This document shows, in pieces, positions 27,501-37,315 of a stretch of 64,000 bases of DNA. Location: NCBI RefSeq assembly GCF_964275005.1, contig NC_092698.1, forward strand, positions 22,271,309 to 22,335,308, given 5' to 3'. Origin of the DNA: Diadema setosum (lineage: Eukaryota; Echinodermata; Echinoidea; Diadematoida; Diadematidae). A program made the position numbers and the translations under genes. The notes beneath the pieces are model-generated. The model had not been told where the DNA came from. It saw only the letters and a list, made by a program, of their open reading frames with translations, and made no database searches. Position 1 is the first letter of the stretch. Every line of letters starts with the position of its first letter.

Positions 27501-29285
27501 AAAATGGCACACTGCCAAATGAGCTTAGTGCATGACTATGGAACATTCAGTAGAAAAGGCACTATGAATTCGGTGTGAACATTCAGAAATGCCAACCACA
27601 GCACATCCCAAGGGGTGTGAAGGTATAGGACTCCATAAGCTGTTTTTTTAGTTTTGTTATTTTGTTAGTTTTTGCCATTATTATATACTGATTGATGGCA
27701 GCCATAATAGATAGAGGTCTTTAATTTTTTTTGTGAGGTGGAAAGGAAAGAGTAATCATGTTATGTTATTTGAATTCATTATTCTCTGTTGCCATAGTTT
27801 TACCAACAAGCAGCTACACCTTGAGTCATATAGATGTACACACCCATCCCCTCCCCCATGCACACATTCATTTGACAAGGAGGCAACACTAGTGTTACTG
27901 GCTCTATCACACCTCTTTTTCTTTTCAGATACTTTGTTCATAGTCTCACCATCTAGTTACATTTTCACAAGAGCTCAGTTGGTTAGATGTTTCAAATTTA
28001 AAGTCAAATTATTGTTTACTTTTCCTTTTTAATGTCTGGATGGCATGAGTCAATAGACTCAGTGTCCTATAAGCCAACAATTATGGGCTGAAAGTCTTTC
28101 AATTTCCCCCTTTAAAAAAAAAAATAAAATAAAAAAAAGAATAAAAAAATCTTTATATCATGTGAATTTCCCCTACCAATTTTGTGCTTTGTTTCTTTTT
28201 TTGTTGTTGTTTTGTTAAAGATATGTACATGTTGTTATGACACTACAAATTAGAATATAATTTGCAATCTCAGCATATCTGTCCCATTTCATTTTTGAAA
28301 CTGATTTTACGAGATGAATAGATGTACATGTAGATATACGAGGAAATGCCCAAGTGTGAGTGTGTGTTTTGTTGTCGTTTTGTTTTGTTTCTTCAAATGC
28401 CTTGCTATAGTTGTTTTATTCGGCCATTTCCTGTATAGTGTTCCCAGTGGCTCGTGTTAACTCAATATACAAACGTGCATTTTGCTCTCCTGTGCAAATA
28501 AGCAGACTTTACCAGCTAATGGAATGATTTTTAGGAGATAATTAGCCTGCTGGACAATAGTCATGCTGTGTGGTAGGATAGTGGTAGTGAGAACTGGAAG
28601 GTGTTACTGTTGTCTCATTTTGATTTGATTTGATTCAATTTCTGAATTTGTCACAAGAGATAAATGTAATATTAACAAAGATTTCCACAAATAATTATAC
28701 TATGGACAAAAATGCATATATACCAAACATACAGTATGCGTAAATTGTAGTAATAACACAAGCAATTGGAAAATCATTAATTATTAAATCAAATTATTAT
28801 GAACAAATGCAGGAGACTGCTTTTTTAAGCAGAAGCTTGATTTTGAAAAGAATACATGTGGTCAACTTGTCATCGCATATCATTTCATACTAAATTTTAT
28901 TGCGGTGGGGTTGGGGGAGAGTAGAAAATGCATCAGTGCATGGGTGAGAAGTTTAAAAAGAATGTTCAGAGAAGTTTGAAAAACAAAAATGTCTTCATTT
29001 CTGGGTCCTCTCTGCCCTCTCCTTTTCGTCCATCCCCTCCAGGTGGCCGGCAATGCCGTCAAGCGGGCCTCCGACAACCTGGTGAAGGCCGCCCAGCAGT
29101 CCCAGGAGGCGGCGGAGGAGGAGGGCATCGAGATCTCGCAGAAGATGGTGGGCAACATCGCCATCGAGATCGAGGCCCAGGAGGCCATCCTGAAGAAGGA
29201 GCGCGAGCTGGAGGAGGCACGCCGGAAGCTGGAGAACATCCGCAAGGCCAAGTACGCCAACAAGCCGCCGTCGGACGACGACTAA
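1391..29285 (+). CDS. TLN: talin, C-terminal 12 exons (gene continues upstream of the window)
   Basis: Talin is the large cytoplasmic rod that links integrin tails to F-actin and vinculin at focal adhesions. Exons read on the plus strand: 1391-1537, 2122-2291, 2666-2826, 3385-3533, 8835-8951, 9581-9766, 10597-10701, 11491-11596, 13158-13282, 23668-23793, 24301-24546, 29043-29285 (taa). All have AG/GT borders and joining phases, giving about 626 residues without a gap. They follow human talin-1 from about residue 1915 to the end as I recall it, e.g. AALQAGSRGTQACI, TNVTSLLKTVK, VIAENELL, GHASQERLIGSAKQVA and GNAVKRASDNLVKAA. Exons are markedly GC-rich against AT-rich introns. The protein ends in KPPSDDD instead of the vertebrate LRDEH-type tail. 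The N-terminal FERM head and most of the rod lie upstream of base 1. Family assignment is very secure; talin-1 versus talin-2 orthology does not apply to an invertebrate single gene. Confidence 0.97.
3534..8834 (+). other. 5.3-kb talin intron with homopolymer junctions and one candidate repeat
   Basis: No exon is missing here: the fourth and fifth exons join in phase 0 exactly where talin is continuous. The intron contains C-run/A-run or T-run/G-run junctions near 4930-4951, 6246-6275 and 8244-8272, a G-rich tract at 6620-6650, and a CpG-richer block listed separately at 7013-8050. The rest is AT-rich sequence in which I see no gene. Confidence 0.7.
7013..8050. repeat. candidate interspersed repeat, family unknown
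   Basis: The block opens with a G12 tract and a C-run, then a CpG-rich stretch (about 7060-7210) unlike the surrounding intron, followed by AT-rich sequence. The abrupt change in composition and unmethylated-looking CpG density suggest a recently arrived element. I see no terminal repeats or target duplication, so borders are approximate. Confidence 0.3.
8835..13282 (+). CDS. TLN: talin exons for rod domain R12 and the start of R13
   Basis: Five exons (8835-8951, 9581-9766, 10597-10701, 11491-11596, 13158-13282) encode about 213 residues. Landmarks are MMVTNVTSLLKTVKSVEDEA, AVGAGNSCRQDDVI, HSKRVAQTVSELV and GTDWVNPDDPNVIAENELL. The loop between exons 5 and 6 (ILDTPPSADAKATPEEL) is divergent and replaces the vertebrate segment that contains the calpain-accessible SPEPPAK stretch. 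The codon for the glycine of GTDW is split between exons 8 and 9 (one base, then two). All other borders in this group are phase 0. Confidence 0.95.
9092..9272 (+). repeat. tandem duplication, two copies of about 92 bp
   Basis: Two adjacent copies begin ttcaggat(t)g(g)cctg at 9092 and 9184 and share the core gattttgatgaatc.ttgaa and ctagatc at their ends. It lies inside a talin intron (8952-9580) and has no coding content. Confidence 0.75.
10251..10418. mobile_element. 168-bp foldback (MITE-like) element with telomere-like core
   Basis: The left end reads agggcaattac and the right end gtaattgccct, and the about 30-bp arms match as imperfect inverted repeats. Each arm itself contains the caattac motif twice. 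The interior (about 10280-10375) is a degenerate array of CCTAACC-type units like the metazoan telomere repeat. It sits in the talin intron 9767-10596. Inverted ends and the core are seen directly; mobility is inferred. Confidence 0.65.
11640..12160. repeat. dispersed repeat sequence in talin intron 8
   Basis: This stretch has the look of mobile-element tails common in marine invertebrates: a cgtccacaactttttgagtc motif, a caaacaa-rich tract (11998-12040) and a cctcctt.c.ttgcggtggtaa end near 12080. It is followed by a taataataa run and a gcgcc...gctcaaggca motif. Family resemblance is from memory. No terminal repeats were found, so borders are approximate. Confidence 0.4.
12428..12512. repeat. 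short foldback sequence
   Basis: Imperfect inverted repeats aacccattgaggacg (left) and cgtccttaacgggctt (right) enclose about 55 bases. Such small palindromic pieces are usually MITE remnants. Lies in the talin intron 11597-13157. Confidence 0.5.
13886..14158 (+). repeat. purine-rich GA/GATA low-complexity tract
   Basis: Almost uninterrupted runs of gaga, agatagata and similar units with an A/G-strand bias over about 270 bases, in the 10.4-kb talin intron. Confidence 0.85.
17095..17385. mobile_element. imperfect foldback element, about 290 bp
   Basis: The centre is a hairpin: atgcaaatgagtgag at 17212 faces ctaactcatttgcat ending at 17280. The match continues outward: left caatggtgaaaa...aaattaaggaag and right cttccttacttt...ttttcattg are related as inverted copies, as are agttcttg and ctagaact. 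This is the structure of a MITE. Outer borders are estimated. Confidence 0.55.
19916..20062 (+). repeat. (AAAT/GAAT)n tetranucleotide microsatellite
   Basis: About 145 bases of aaat, gaat, gata and ggat units in the talin 10.4-kb intron. Confidence 0.9.
20533..20630. repeat. short foldback with AACCCTT/AAGGGTT ends
   Basis: Starts taacccttcccatat and ends cataaagggtttaa, an imperfect inverted pair around about 70 bases. Probably a MITE remnant; the pairing is short. Confidence 0.4.
23668..29285 (+). CDS. TLN: talin exons for the I/LWEQ actin-binding domain and dimerisation helix
   Basis: Three phase-0 exons (23668-23793, 24301-24546, 29043-29285) encode 204 residues. They start at DSLNFEEQILEAAKAIAAAT and run through GQWSMGLISAARKVAAATQ and AQLLVACKVKAD to a long charged helix (KERELEEARRKLENIRKAK). 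This is the I/LWEQ (THATCH) actin-binding bundle R13 followed by the antiparallel dimerisation helix. The segment between NLVKAAQ and the last helix (QSQEAAEEEGIEISQKMVGN) differs from the vertebrate version in length and charge. The stop is at 29283-29285. The first possible polyadenylation signal I see is aataaa at 29852-29857, which would give a 3' UTR of about 590 bases, but later signals exist and I cannot choose. Confidence 0.96.
24547..29042 (+). other. last talin intron, 4.5 kb
   Basis: The flanking exons join RRLQ to VAGNAVKRAS in phase 0. Apart from the large foldback element at 25717-26294 I find no gene. Near 26560-26600 a cccacag followed by an open frame looks exon-like but matches nothing and would interrupt talin. 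Confidence 0.7.
25717..26294. mobile_element. foldback (MITE-like) element with arms of about 180 bp and TTAA ends
   Basis: The left arm begins ttaaaggacatgtgcacctt (25717) and the right arm ends ggtgaacgtgtcttttaa (26294). They match as inverted copies over about 180 bases, including attgagtgaatgcagcaata against its right-hand counterpart and ctactacagtttatgat against atcacaaactgtagtact. TTAA at both outer edges fits a TTAA target duplication as used by piggyBac-type transposases, but could be part of the arm. No coding capacity, so it would be non-autonomous. Confidence 0.75.
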
Positions 29286-32200
29286 CCCTCCCGGCCTGTC
29301 TCGTGCGGCTAGGATGCCGCATCTCCTCACGCAACGTTGGCTACGGGGACCCAAGTTTTTGAAAAAAAGACATGTCGTCCTATGCTTGTGAAGGAAATCG
29401 TGAAAGGGACACAGGTCGACACTGCTGTAGATGATCGAAGAGTTTATTCCTGAGCTGGAAGTGAAGGAGAAACTCGCGCTTTCATTTTTGTTCTTCTTTT
29501 TTTTTTTTGTCATTAAGGAACGACTGCGTGATGCCATTCTGCATCGCAACAGAATTGCTTGTCGTTTGCCTATTTTTGTAAACTGAACATACAAAGAGCA
29601 CATACATGTAGTCACCACTCATCTGGATTGGTGCAAAGGTAAAGTTGATGAGAGCCTATTATCAACGTGATAGGTGCTTGGAGGATATTTTCTTTTTTTT
29701 TTACAACAGAAAAATACAAAATTATATATACACCATGCCTTTTCGTCAATATATTTTTCATGTGGTTAGTGATATTAGAATGCAAATGTCTATGTGGGTC
29801 ATTTCATTAGCTGTAGGCAGGGCAGATAAAACATGGCATCAATATAAAAAGAATAAAACAGAATAGGTTGTATCATGTACATATTCTTAGATTAATGTGT
29901 TTGCACGCAGGCGGAGAAAGTCTTGCCTTGTATTTTTGTGAGTGCAAAGTGTTTTTTTTTTTCTTTTTTAACATCTTGAGGATATCGGTAGGTAGGTTCT
30001 TGTACAGCCAGCCTTTAATCACTGTCATGCAGGTAGAAATGTACAAAGTGCTATCAACCAATCGTGATCTCAGACATTTGCTACCCAATTGCCGAAAGCC
30101 TGACTCGAAAATCTGTAGTGTGATGACTCACTTTGCGCATCTTGTGGATGAAAAAGAAAATATATAATGCTTAGCATTTTTTTTTGTTTGTTTGTTGTTG
30201 TTGTTTTTTGCAGGTAGTAATAACATGGGAATGACCCCCCTGTGGTAGTCATGTGACTTTGAAAGGCAACAACAAGAAAGATGTTCAGTTTTCAAAGAAG
30301 TGAATATCACACGCATCACAAATATGGTAGGGTTTTCAATGTCGTTATTGTCAGGCAAGACACATTTGAGCTGTAGTCATACTGTGAGAATCAGAAAGAG
30401 ATTTTTATGACTAATGAGAGAGAGAGAAAGGTTGCAGATATAAGATCCTTGCAGTATTGCAAGAAGAGAATTAGAAAAATTATTTTGCTATGCTGGATGT
30501 CTGTTTGATTTTCTTTTAGATATGTGATCATAAAAGATTTTGGTGTTGTCTTCCGTTGGGGTGTAATCATGATGCCCATTACTTCCGTTTGTTGCACAGG
30601 AACTAAATCTGCAGCGCAATTAACACTAACACACACACACAAATGTTTGTATCATTCTGTTCTGTAAATGAAGACAGCATAAAAATTGATAACAGGCAGT
30701 GTGATCTCAGTGTAATGAGCATTTTTCGAAAGTTTTTTTGTGTCCGTATGCCTGGCATATATTCATATTCATGAGCATATATGATAATGTAAAGTGTGTT
30801 TGCGCGTGTGCATGTGTGTGTGAGCAGACAACTTTTGTCTGCTAAAGTACGTGTGTGTCTCGAAATTGCCTTTCATGATGCTGTTTCGCGCGGGAAATGT
30901 TAAAGGATGTAATTTTACTACTGCTTTCGTAGACTGTCTTTGTGTATGTCAAAAGTTAGGGCAAAGTCTCTATATACGGATGGTTCATAGACTTAGAGTG
31001 AAATGACTTAAAACTAAGAAGATGATGATACTTTATTGGGAAGGAGATAGAGGAAAACAATTGTTTGTATTTATTGTACTCAAAATCATCAATACATCTT
31101 AGATCGTGCAGCTCTATCGGCAAATTATATTTAGAGTTTTTGTTTCAATCATGTGGGAATATTAGCTTTATTTCTTTACGTGCAAAGGCACAGATGCTAG
31201 TATTTATAAGGTAGTGATGTCTATGTGAATTCCATGTGTCTGTATAGGTGAGTGAATAATCGAGCTAGAGATCCTCCGTGAATATTATGGTATAAAAGGC
31301 CATCTCGGACGCATAAGACTGACGGTTTGCCCAAGACTGACGCATCGTCTGTCAGTGTAATGTTTCAGTGATATGATGCATGAAATAACGGTGTAGTCAT
31401 GTAGCTAGGAAATCTTTGTATCCCCCCAAAATGGAAAGAATCTTGTTACAAGCATGACATATTTGTAGTGATGCTGATGAATTCATGAAGTAGGGTATTG
31501 TTGTTTGCTTTTTTTTATAGATAACAGTATATTCCCGCAGAACTATTTGGATGCCAGTGACTATTACCTGTAAAAGACTGGCTTACTAGCAAAGAAATGT
31601 ATGAGGTAGATCCTACCCCTGCGTATAGGTCTAGAAAAGATTTTCTATTCTATGTTCCATGCTTTTCTGTGTTTTTTGTTTGTTTTGTTCTTCTGGCATT
31701 TGTTGTCCTTAAAGTCTTATGTATAGACAAGGAGAGATGTAGAAAGGGTCAGGTTTTAGGGGTTTTCTGAGCAAAGCTATAATGTGTTGTTATCCCACCA
31801 TGTGTTATGACGTATGCAAATCATTTTATTTTCAGTGGTTATAAAAAAAAAAAAAGAAAAAAGATGCACCTGCATGTGGCCAGAGGCATCTGCAAGGGTA
31901 ACGCTTATGTTTTGTATTTTCTCAAAAGTTCCTGTTTCTTCTGTCTGCTAGCCTGTATTTTCCCCGCTCGCGAAGTTTTATATTCGTGTTGTCGAATCGA
32001 CTCCGACGCAATTCTACTAACAGATGTGTATAAAGGGAGTGCGCGAAGGCTGCGCTTCTCAAGATATGGTGAGTGTGAGACATGTTAAGTACGGGACATG
32101 TTGTTCATTTAAAGGGAAAAATATGGGACTGTACTGAGGTGAAATAGGGCTGTAAATAAAATATCATGGCTGTGAGTGATGATTATACATGAATTTGCAC

Positions 32201-33486
32201 GAACAAATATTGTGTATTGGTCTTTCCATTAATCAGACAGGACAACGTGTTTTAATTGGAAATTAGGCAGGAAAGGGAAAAAAGGGTGATTTTTTGTTTT
32301 GTTTTGTTTCATGGTAATTGAAGATGTTAACAGGTGTTAGCAACGTTTCACATGTGAACGAATTTCACACATGATGTGCATGTGTAGTAAAAATAACAAA
32401 ATGATGCTTGTTGAATATATAGTGCAAAGGGATCCAAAGCCCGACTGGGACTTGTACTCGTATGAGCATGTCATGATGTGCCTGTTATCAAATGAAATAT
32501 GTTTATGAGACACCATGTAAACATTCAAATATAAATCTCCACACACGGGACCCCCCCCCCCCCAAATACTACTAGTATTAAACTGTGTATACCGCCACGA
32601 CTTGTATCTTGAATGTAGATATTTTCGGCAATGTTGACAGCATGGGTCATGCGGGATATACGGTTTGCATTGGCTTCTATTAATTTTGATGTCAATTGCC
32701 ATAATTCTTCGGAGGAGTCCAGTATGTTTTGTATAATAGGCTCCAAGAAAGACTGCAGATTTTGTAACCGTGACTACCAAGGATTCTATAATGTGTGTGT
32801 GTAAAGTAGTGAGTGGAGCATTTCTCCTAGATGATAATACGTGCCTATTGTATGTTTAGGCTTATACTTTGCATGAATAGCTTGATGTGTTTGGGATTCT
32901 CGAGAATGGACTTAGCACTGCTGTCTCCAACGTTTAATTTTATTTCATTTTTTTCTGTCTCCAGTTCGTTATACAATTTGAGCGCATATCATGACACCAC
33001 ATACCCAACCAAATGCTCATCATTAGCACATCAAAGCTTCCAAGCTCATGAAATTATTTACATCTTAGAATTTTAAAAATGCAATAAAACGTCATGGGTA
33101 TGACATGCCTGGTCAAAATACTGTAATGTTTACTTGTTACTGTTTTTTTTTTTCTAAATTGACATGATAATAAGGTCATACTTGCAAAAAAAAAGAAAAA
33201 GAGAGTCATTCATAACTAATTATGCTTCATCTCTTTTCTCTTCTATCTTTTTCATATCTCTCATGTATGCCTGTATGATAATTGTTATCCACATGTTTTT
33301 GAAATAAAAAAAGAAATACATCAAGGAAGACATAAAGAGTGATGCCTAGTTATTGAGCTTCAGTTTTTGTCAGTTTCGGAGTATTTTTGTACTGGTGTAA
33401 TATGCTGATGAAACATCTCTTGTGATGAATTTAGAAGTAGGGTTTTTGTTGTCGTCGTTGCTTTTTGGTGATTGTGAGCATGCATT

Positions 33487-33552
33487 TGTGTGTGTGTGTG
33501 TGATTGTATGTGTGTGTGTGTGAGTGTATGTGTGTGTGTGTGTGTGTGCGTG
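33487..33552 (+). repeat. (TG)n microsatellite
   Basis: About 65 bases of TG with a few interruptions. A second, 25-base TG run lies at 33909-33933. Confidence 0.95.
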
Positions 33553-35987
33553 TTCATTTCCAATGTCATTCATAGGCCCTACCTGTGCGCATTCCCCGAG
33601 TACACCAAGAGTGTAGTGGGAGACTGCTTGGGACAACAGCAGAGAGTCGTCTGCAAGTTGTGCATTTTGAATGGTGTAGTAATGGAGCTATAGTAGCTCC
33701 ATGGTGCTAGTGAAACCTTTGGCTGTACATGAGCACTGATCCTTGCCTGTCCTTACACAGCAACTTGCCGTTTTGAAGCTGTGTGTAGTAGCCACAAGTA
33801 AGTCTGATTGGTTCTACAAGCTTCACTGTGCTTGCTGACCTATGTGGTAGAAAGCTGTTTGTTTTTTATTGTGTGTTTGTGTCTTTATGTTTGTTTTTAT
33901 GTTTTTGCATGTGTGTGTGTGTGTGTGTGTGTGGCATGTGTGTTTGATAAAGTCTTTCCCATCTTATGAATCGTCGCCAACATACACAATGTGGAAAAAT
34001 GCTGGAGATGACCTGAATAATTATGAAAATTGATTAGGTGCTGTTTGGTATTAGCTGTAGAAGAAAACGGAGATAGAGAAAGAGAAATGGAGGGAGAGAG
34101 ACGATGGAAAGAAAGGGGGGGGGGGGGAGACAGATACAGAAAAAAAAAGGAAAATATAACTTGGGTACCGGTACAGAATGGTGCGTGGCGCCAATGAACA
34201 AAACAATGACAGGGAAATTGTTCCTTTTCAGATGGGACAAGAGAAGTGAAGTTCTAATAGTAGCTTCAGTAGGTCCCACTGTTTTATGATGGCATTCAAT
34301 ACAACGACCATCGGTTTTTAGGCGTATTGCAACAAAATCGTGTTCGGAAAAATCCCAGTTGAGATTTGGCGGTAGTGCAGATCGGAGTACTCCTGCTCAA
34401 GTTTTGGAAGAACGGGAAAGAACAAAAAGTGGAAGAAAAGAGAACGGGAAAATAGATGTCATGCATATCCAAATGCTCAATCATGAGTATACCACAATAT
34501 CCCTGCAGAGCTACCGTGATCGAATAAAAATCATATGCATGTTTTGAGTTTACTCTGTGGGTTTGTTTGTTTGTTTATTCTTAGTGTTTTGTTTTTGTTT
34601 TTGTTTTTGCAGTGTAGCATAGTGGCAACGAATCTGCTTTAAAAAGAAAAAGGGAAAACAAAAATTTGGTCATCACTGGTCATGTAATAATTGTTTCTAG
34701 AACGGTAACCTCTACATAAAATTATTTCTATATAGCTAATATACATAACAACACCATTTTTATTGTGGAAGCAACCATTATATGCATATCATATAAAGTT
34801 TAACGTAGGGGCTCAAACTTGTGCAGTATGCACCAAACGTGCAAAATTGTTTTTGTTTACGATGTGCTATAGTAACCATGCCTAACAGTGACAAAGTACC
34901 AGAGACACATAGATCTCGTTTCAGATCATACACGGTGTTACATTGTATCAGAATCTGTAATATCAAAACGACATATCGTTCAGGCTTTCATATTCGAACA
35001 AATCGATGATCTGAATGAAAACAAACGGTTGAATTCTTTCGGCCGATGGTGATCACAATGTCATTTTTCATATCACAACATCAAGAGCTCTCCAACACTC
35101 CTCTCTATAACATAAGAATGCCACCAGATCTTAGTTTCTCATCGATGTAGTCGTGAGTTGGGTCTGTTAAGATCACTAGAATGGGTAATTATGAATCTTG
35201 TCACGTATTTATACATGTACTGTGGAAGTGGAAACTGGCTGTTTCAAATTCCTCAACATCTTCGCTGCCATATTCTCTCCTCCCCCCACCCCCCCCCCAA
35301 AAAAAAATGCCGCCACTGGCTGTACATTCATAACTAAAATTATGATGTTGACTTTTAATCAGATAAAAGAAATTCAAGAGGACCTACGCACATTCTAGAA
35401 TCAACACTTTTCCACGCTCTACCAAATTTCTATACTATCTTGCGAAATAGCTTGCATGCATTCAATAACAAAATAAAAATAGAGGCAGTAGTTTAGTACA
35501 AGTTACCTTGTATCACGTGATCTTATCTGCTCTTTATATTCTGCAAACAAACTGTCCATGCTGGATATATTTTGAGGCATTATTTTCAGTTATAAAAAGA
35601 GTGACACACACACACACACAATCACACACGTAAACAAACACAAACATAAAATTTACGTATTTTAATGTATCAATGATTTATGTAATTGCAAATATATGAA
35701 TGGTTTTTATGTTAAATAAACTTCAACTTCAAACTTCAGTACGTTATTTTTTGTCAGTGCCAGTGAGTTTCAAGATTTTGATTCGATTTGTATACATGTA
35801 TGACTACTCTACTCGTATAATTCTTCAAATTGATGCTTTAATTGATAAACCATTAGCTATGTGGAAATCCGACCTCCTCCCCCCCCCCCCCCATAAAAAA
35901 GAAAGAATTAATATCAGTACACTTGTACTTCAATGAACACAGAAATGATCACACATGTAAGAAATATGGAATATTTTACAACAATGG

Positions 35988-35993
35988 TTTATT
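35988..35993 (-). terminator. polyadenylation signal of the kinase gene
   Basis: AATAAA on the minus strand, 66 bases past the kinase stop codon, the only perfect hexamer close to it. Confidence 0.6.
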
Positions 35994-36058
35994 TACAATA
36001 TTTACAAGGCAGTGGTCCTTTGACCCCTAGATGTCAGCTGAAAGTCTGATGCAGAGTT

Positions 36059-37315
36059 TTATTTTCGTAGTTTCTTGAAAAGGCGCTTCCAGAAAGGTGG
36101 GCGTTTGAACCGTTTTTTAAGCTCGCTGATTTCCTTAAGAATTGTAGTGAGACTCGGACGGGATTCTGGGTTTCTCGTTCTGCATCTCATGCCGAGGGAA
36201 GAGAGTTCCTGTACAGTTGGAGATCGTGAATCTGCAAGGTGAGTGAATAGAAAATATAAGATCTACTATGACAGTATGAGTCATTCTGTAAGGGATCTGT
36301 CGATGCATATAAGTGTTATATGAAATCGCACATATTTAATGACATAACCCTGGGCAAATTTCGACTTCATGTAGATTAGGAATAACGATACATTGCCGCA
36401 AACATAAAAACGATTCGATGTCTTGGACGGATGCCTGTTAGACGATCAGAAATAAATTTTGACACGATTCAGATTTAACATCCTCATTGAGCTGTGATTT
36501 GATTAAGGCAATTACCATTGAATACCAGTTTATCAGAGTTAGTCTTGAAATTATATGTTGGAAAATACTTCATAATCACAAGCTGGTAAATCAGACATGG
36601 TTGACAACAATGACCAAGAGTCGAGAAAACTACTGCAAAACTTACCGTCAAGCACCTGTGCGATGTCCATCAAGATGACACCTAGTGAAAAGATGTCCGA
36701 GTGAACTGATGTCTTTTTTTCGTCGAGCACAATTTCGGGGGCAAGATAGTCCGCTTCTTCCCCCTGCAGGTAGGCAAACTTGACGGCTTCCGGGAGACCC
36801 GACATTTGAAGCGAGGAGGTCATCGATGACACCATGCCAAAGTCGATGATAACGCCGCGATAGCGACCTCCTCGGCGTTCAAGAAGGACGTTGTCGCTTT
36901 TCATGTCGTTGTGGAGCAGTCCGTTTTCATGGAGCTCCATCATGCCCCTGACGACGTCCTCGGCGATGTTGAGGCCGTCCTTGGTTGAGAGGGGAGGTGG
37001 GCTGAGAAGTGGATAGCTGAGTCCCGTTTCACTTTCTCCAACAAACTGCACTCCCAGACAGAGGTCGTTGCCGTTGTCAAGTGTTCCCAAGAAACGTGGG
37101 AAGTATGGACTGTTCGAGAGAAGTTGGTGAACGAGAGCCTCCTTGTTGGCTCGCCTTCTTGTCTCGTTAAGTTCGTCCACCAGTTCGCCAGGTGAGGCGT
37201 GGTTGTTGGATCGAAAGGGCTCTTTGATGGCTACGGGAGTTGATGTTTTGCTGTGTCGGGCCAGGAGAACACGGCCGTAGCTACCACGACCAATCTCAAG
37301 TAGACTGTTTATGTT
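36059..37315 (-). CDS. kinase catalytic domain, two exons
   Basis: Exons 37315-36646 and 36231-36059 encode 280 residues (about 453-732 of the protein). Seen in order: glycine loop EIGRGSYGRVLLA, ATP lysine in TPVAIKEPF, catalytic loop HNDMKSDNVLL, metal site DFGMV, activation-loop end DYLAPEIV, helix F SDIFSLGVI and the subdomain XI arginine in NPESRP. All catalytic residues are present, so it should be active. The arginine of HRD is asparagine, making it a non-RD kinase, a class that includes many innate-immune kinases such as IRAK and RIPK families (family knowledge, not proof of role). Serine/threonine specificity is suggested by the lysine of DMKSDN. The last 20 residues (RFKRPPFWKRLFKKLRK) are strongly basic and aromatic. 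Confidence 0.88.

Larger units (their letters stand above)
29286..36058 (+). other. talin 3' UTR and intergenic region
   Basis: The first several hundred bases are presumably talin 3' UTR. Beyond about 30 kb I see no supported gene on either strand. The region holds TG repeats (33487-33552, 33909-33933), a CA tract at 35604-35625, C-run/A-run junctions at 32549-32565, 35285-35308 and 35879-35898, and short GA-rich runs near 34070-34150. Short open frames here are unremarkable. Confidence 0.6.

Noticed and set aside
28995-29618. 207-codon minus-strand frame over the last talin exon
   Set aside because: Leucine-rich antisense shadow of the GC-rich talin exon.
30775-30850. TG/GTGT-rich stretch as a possible hairpin RNA
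   Set aside because: The sequence does not fold into a convincing precursor by eye and nothing else marks it.
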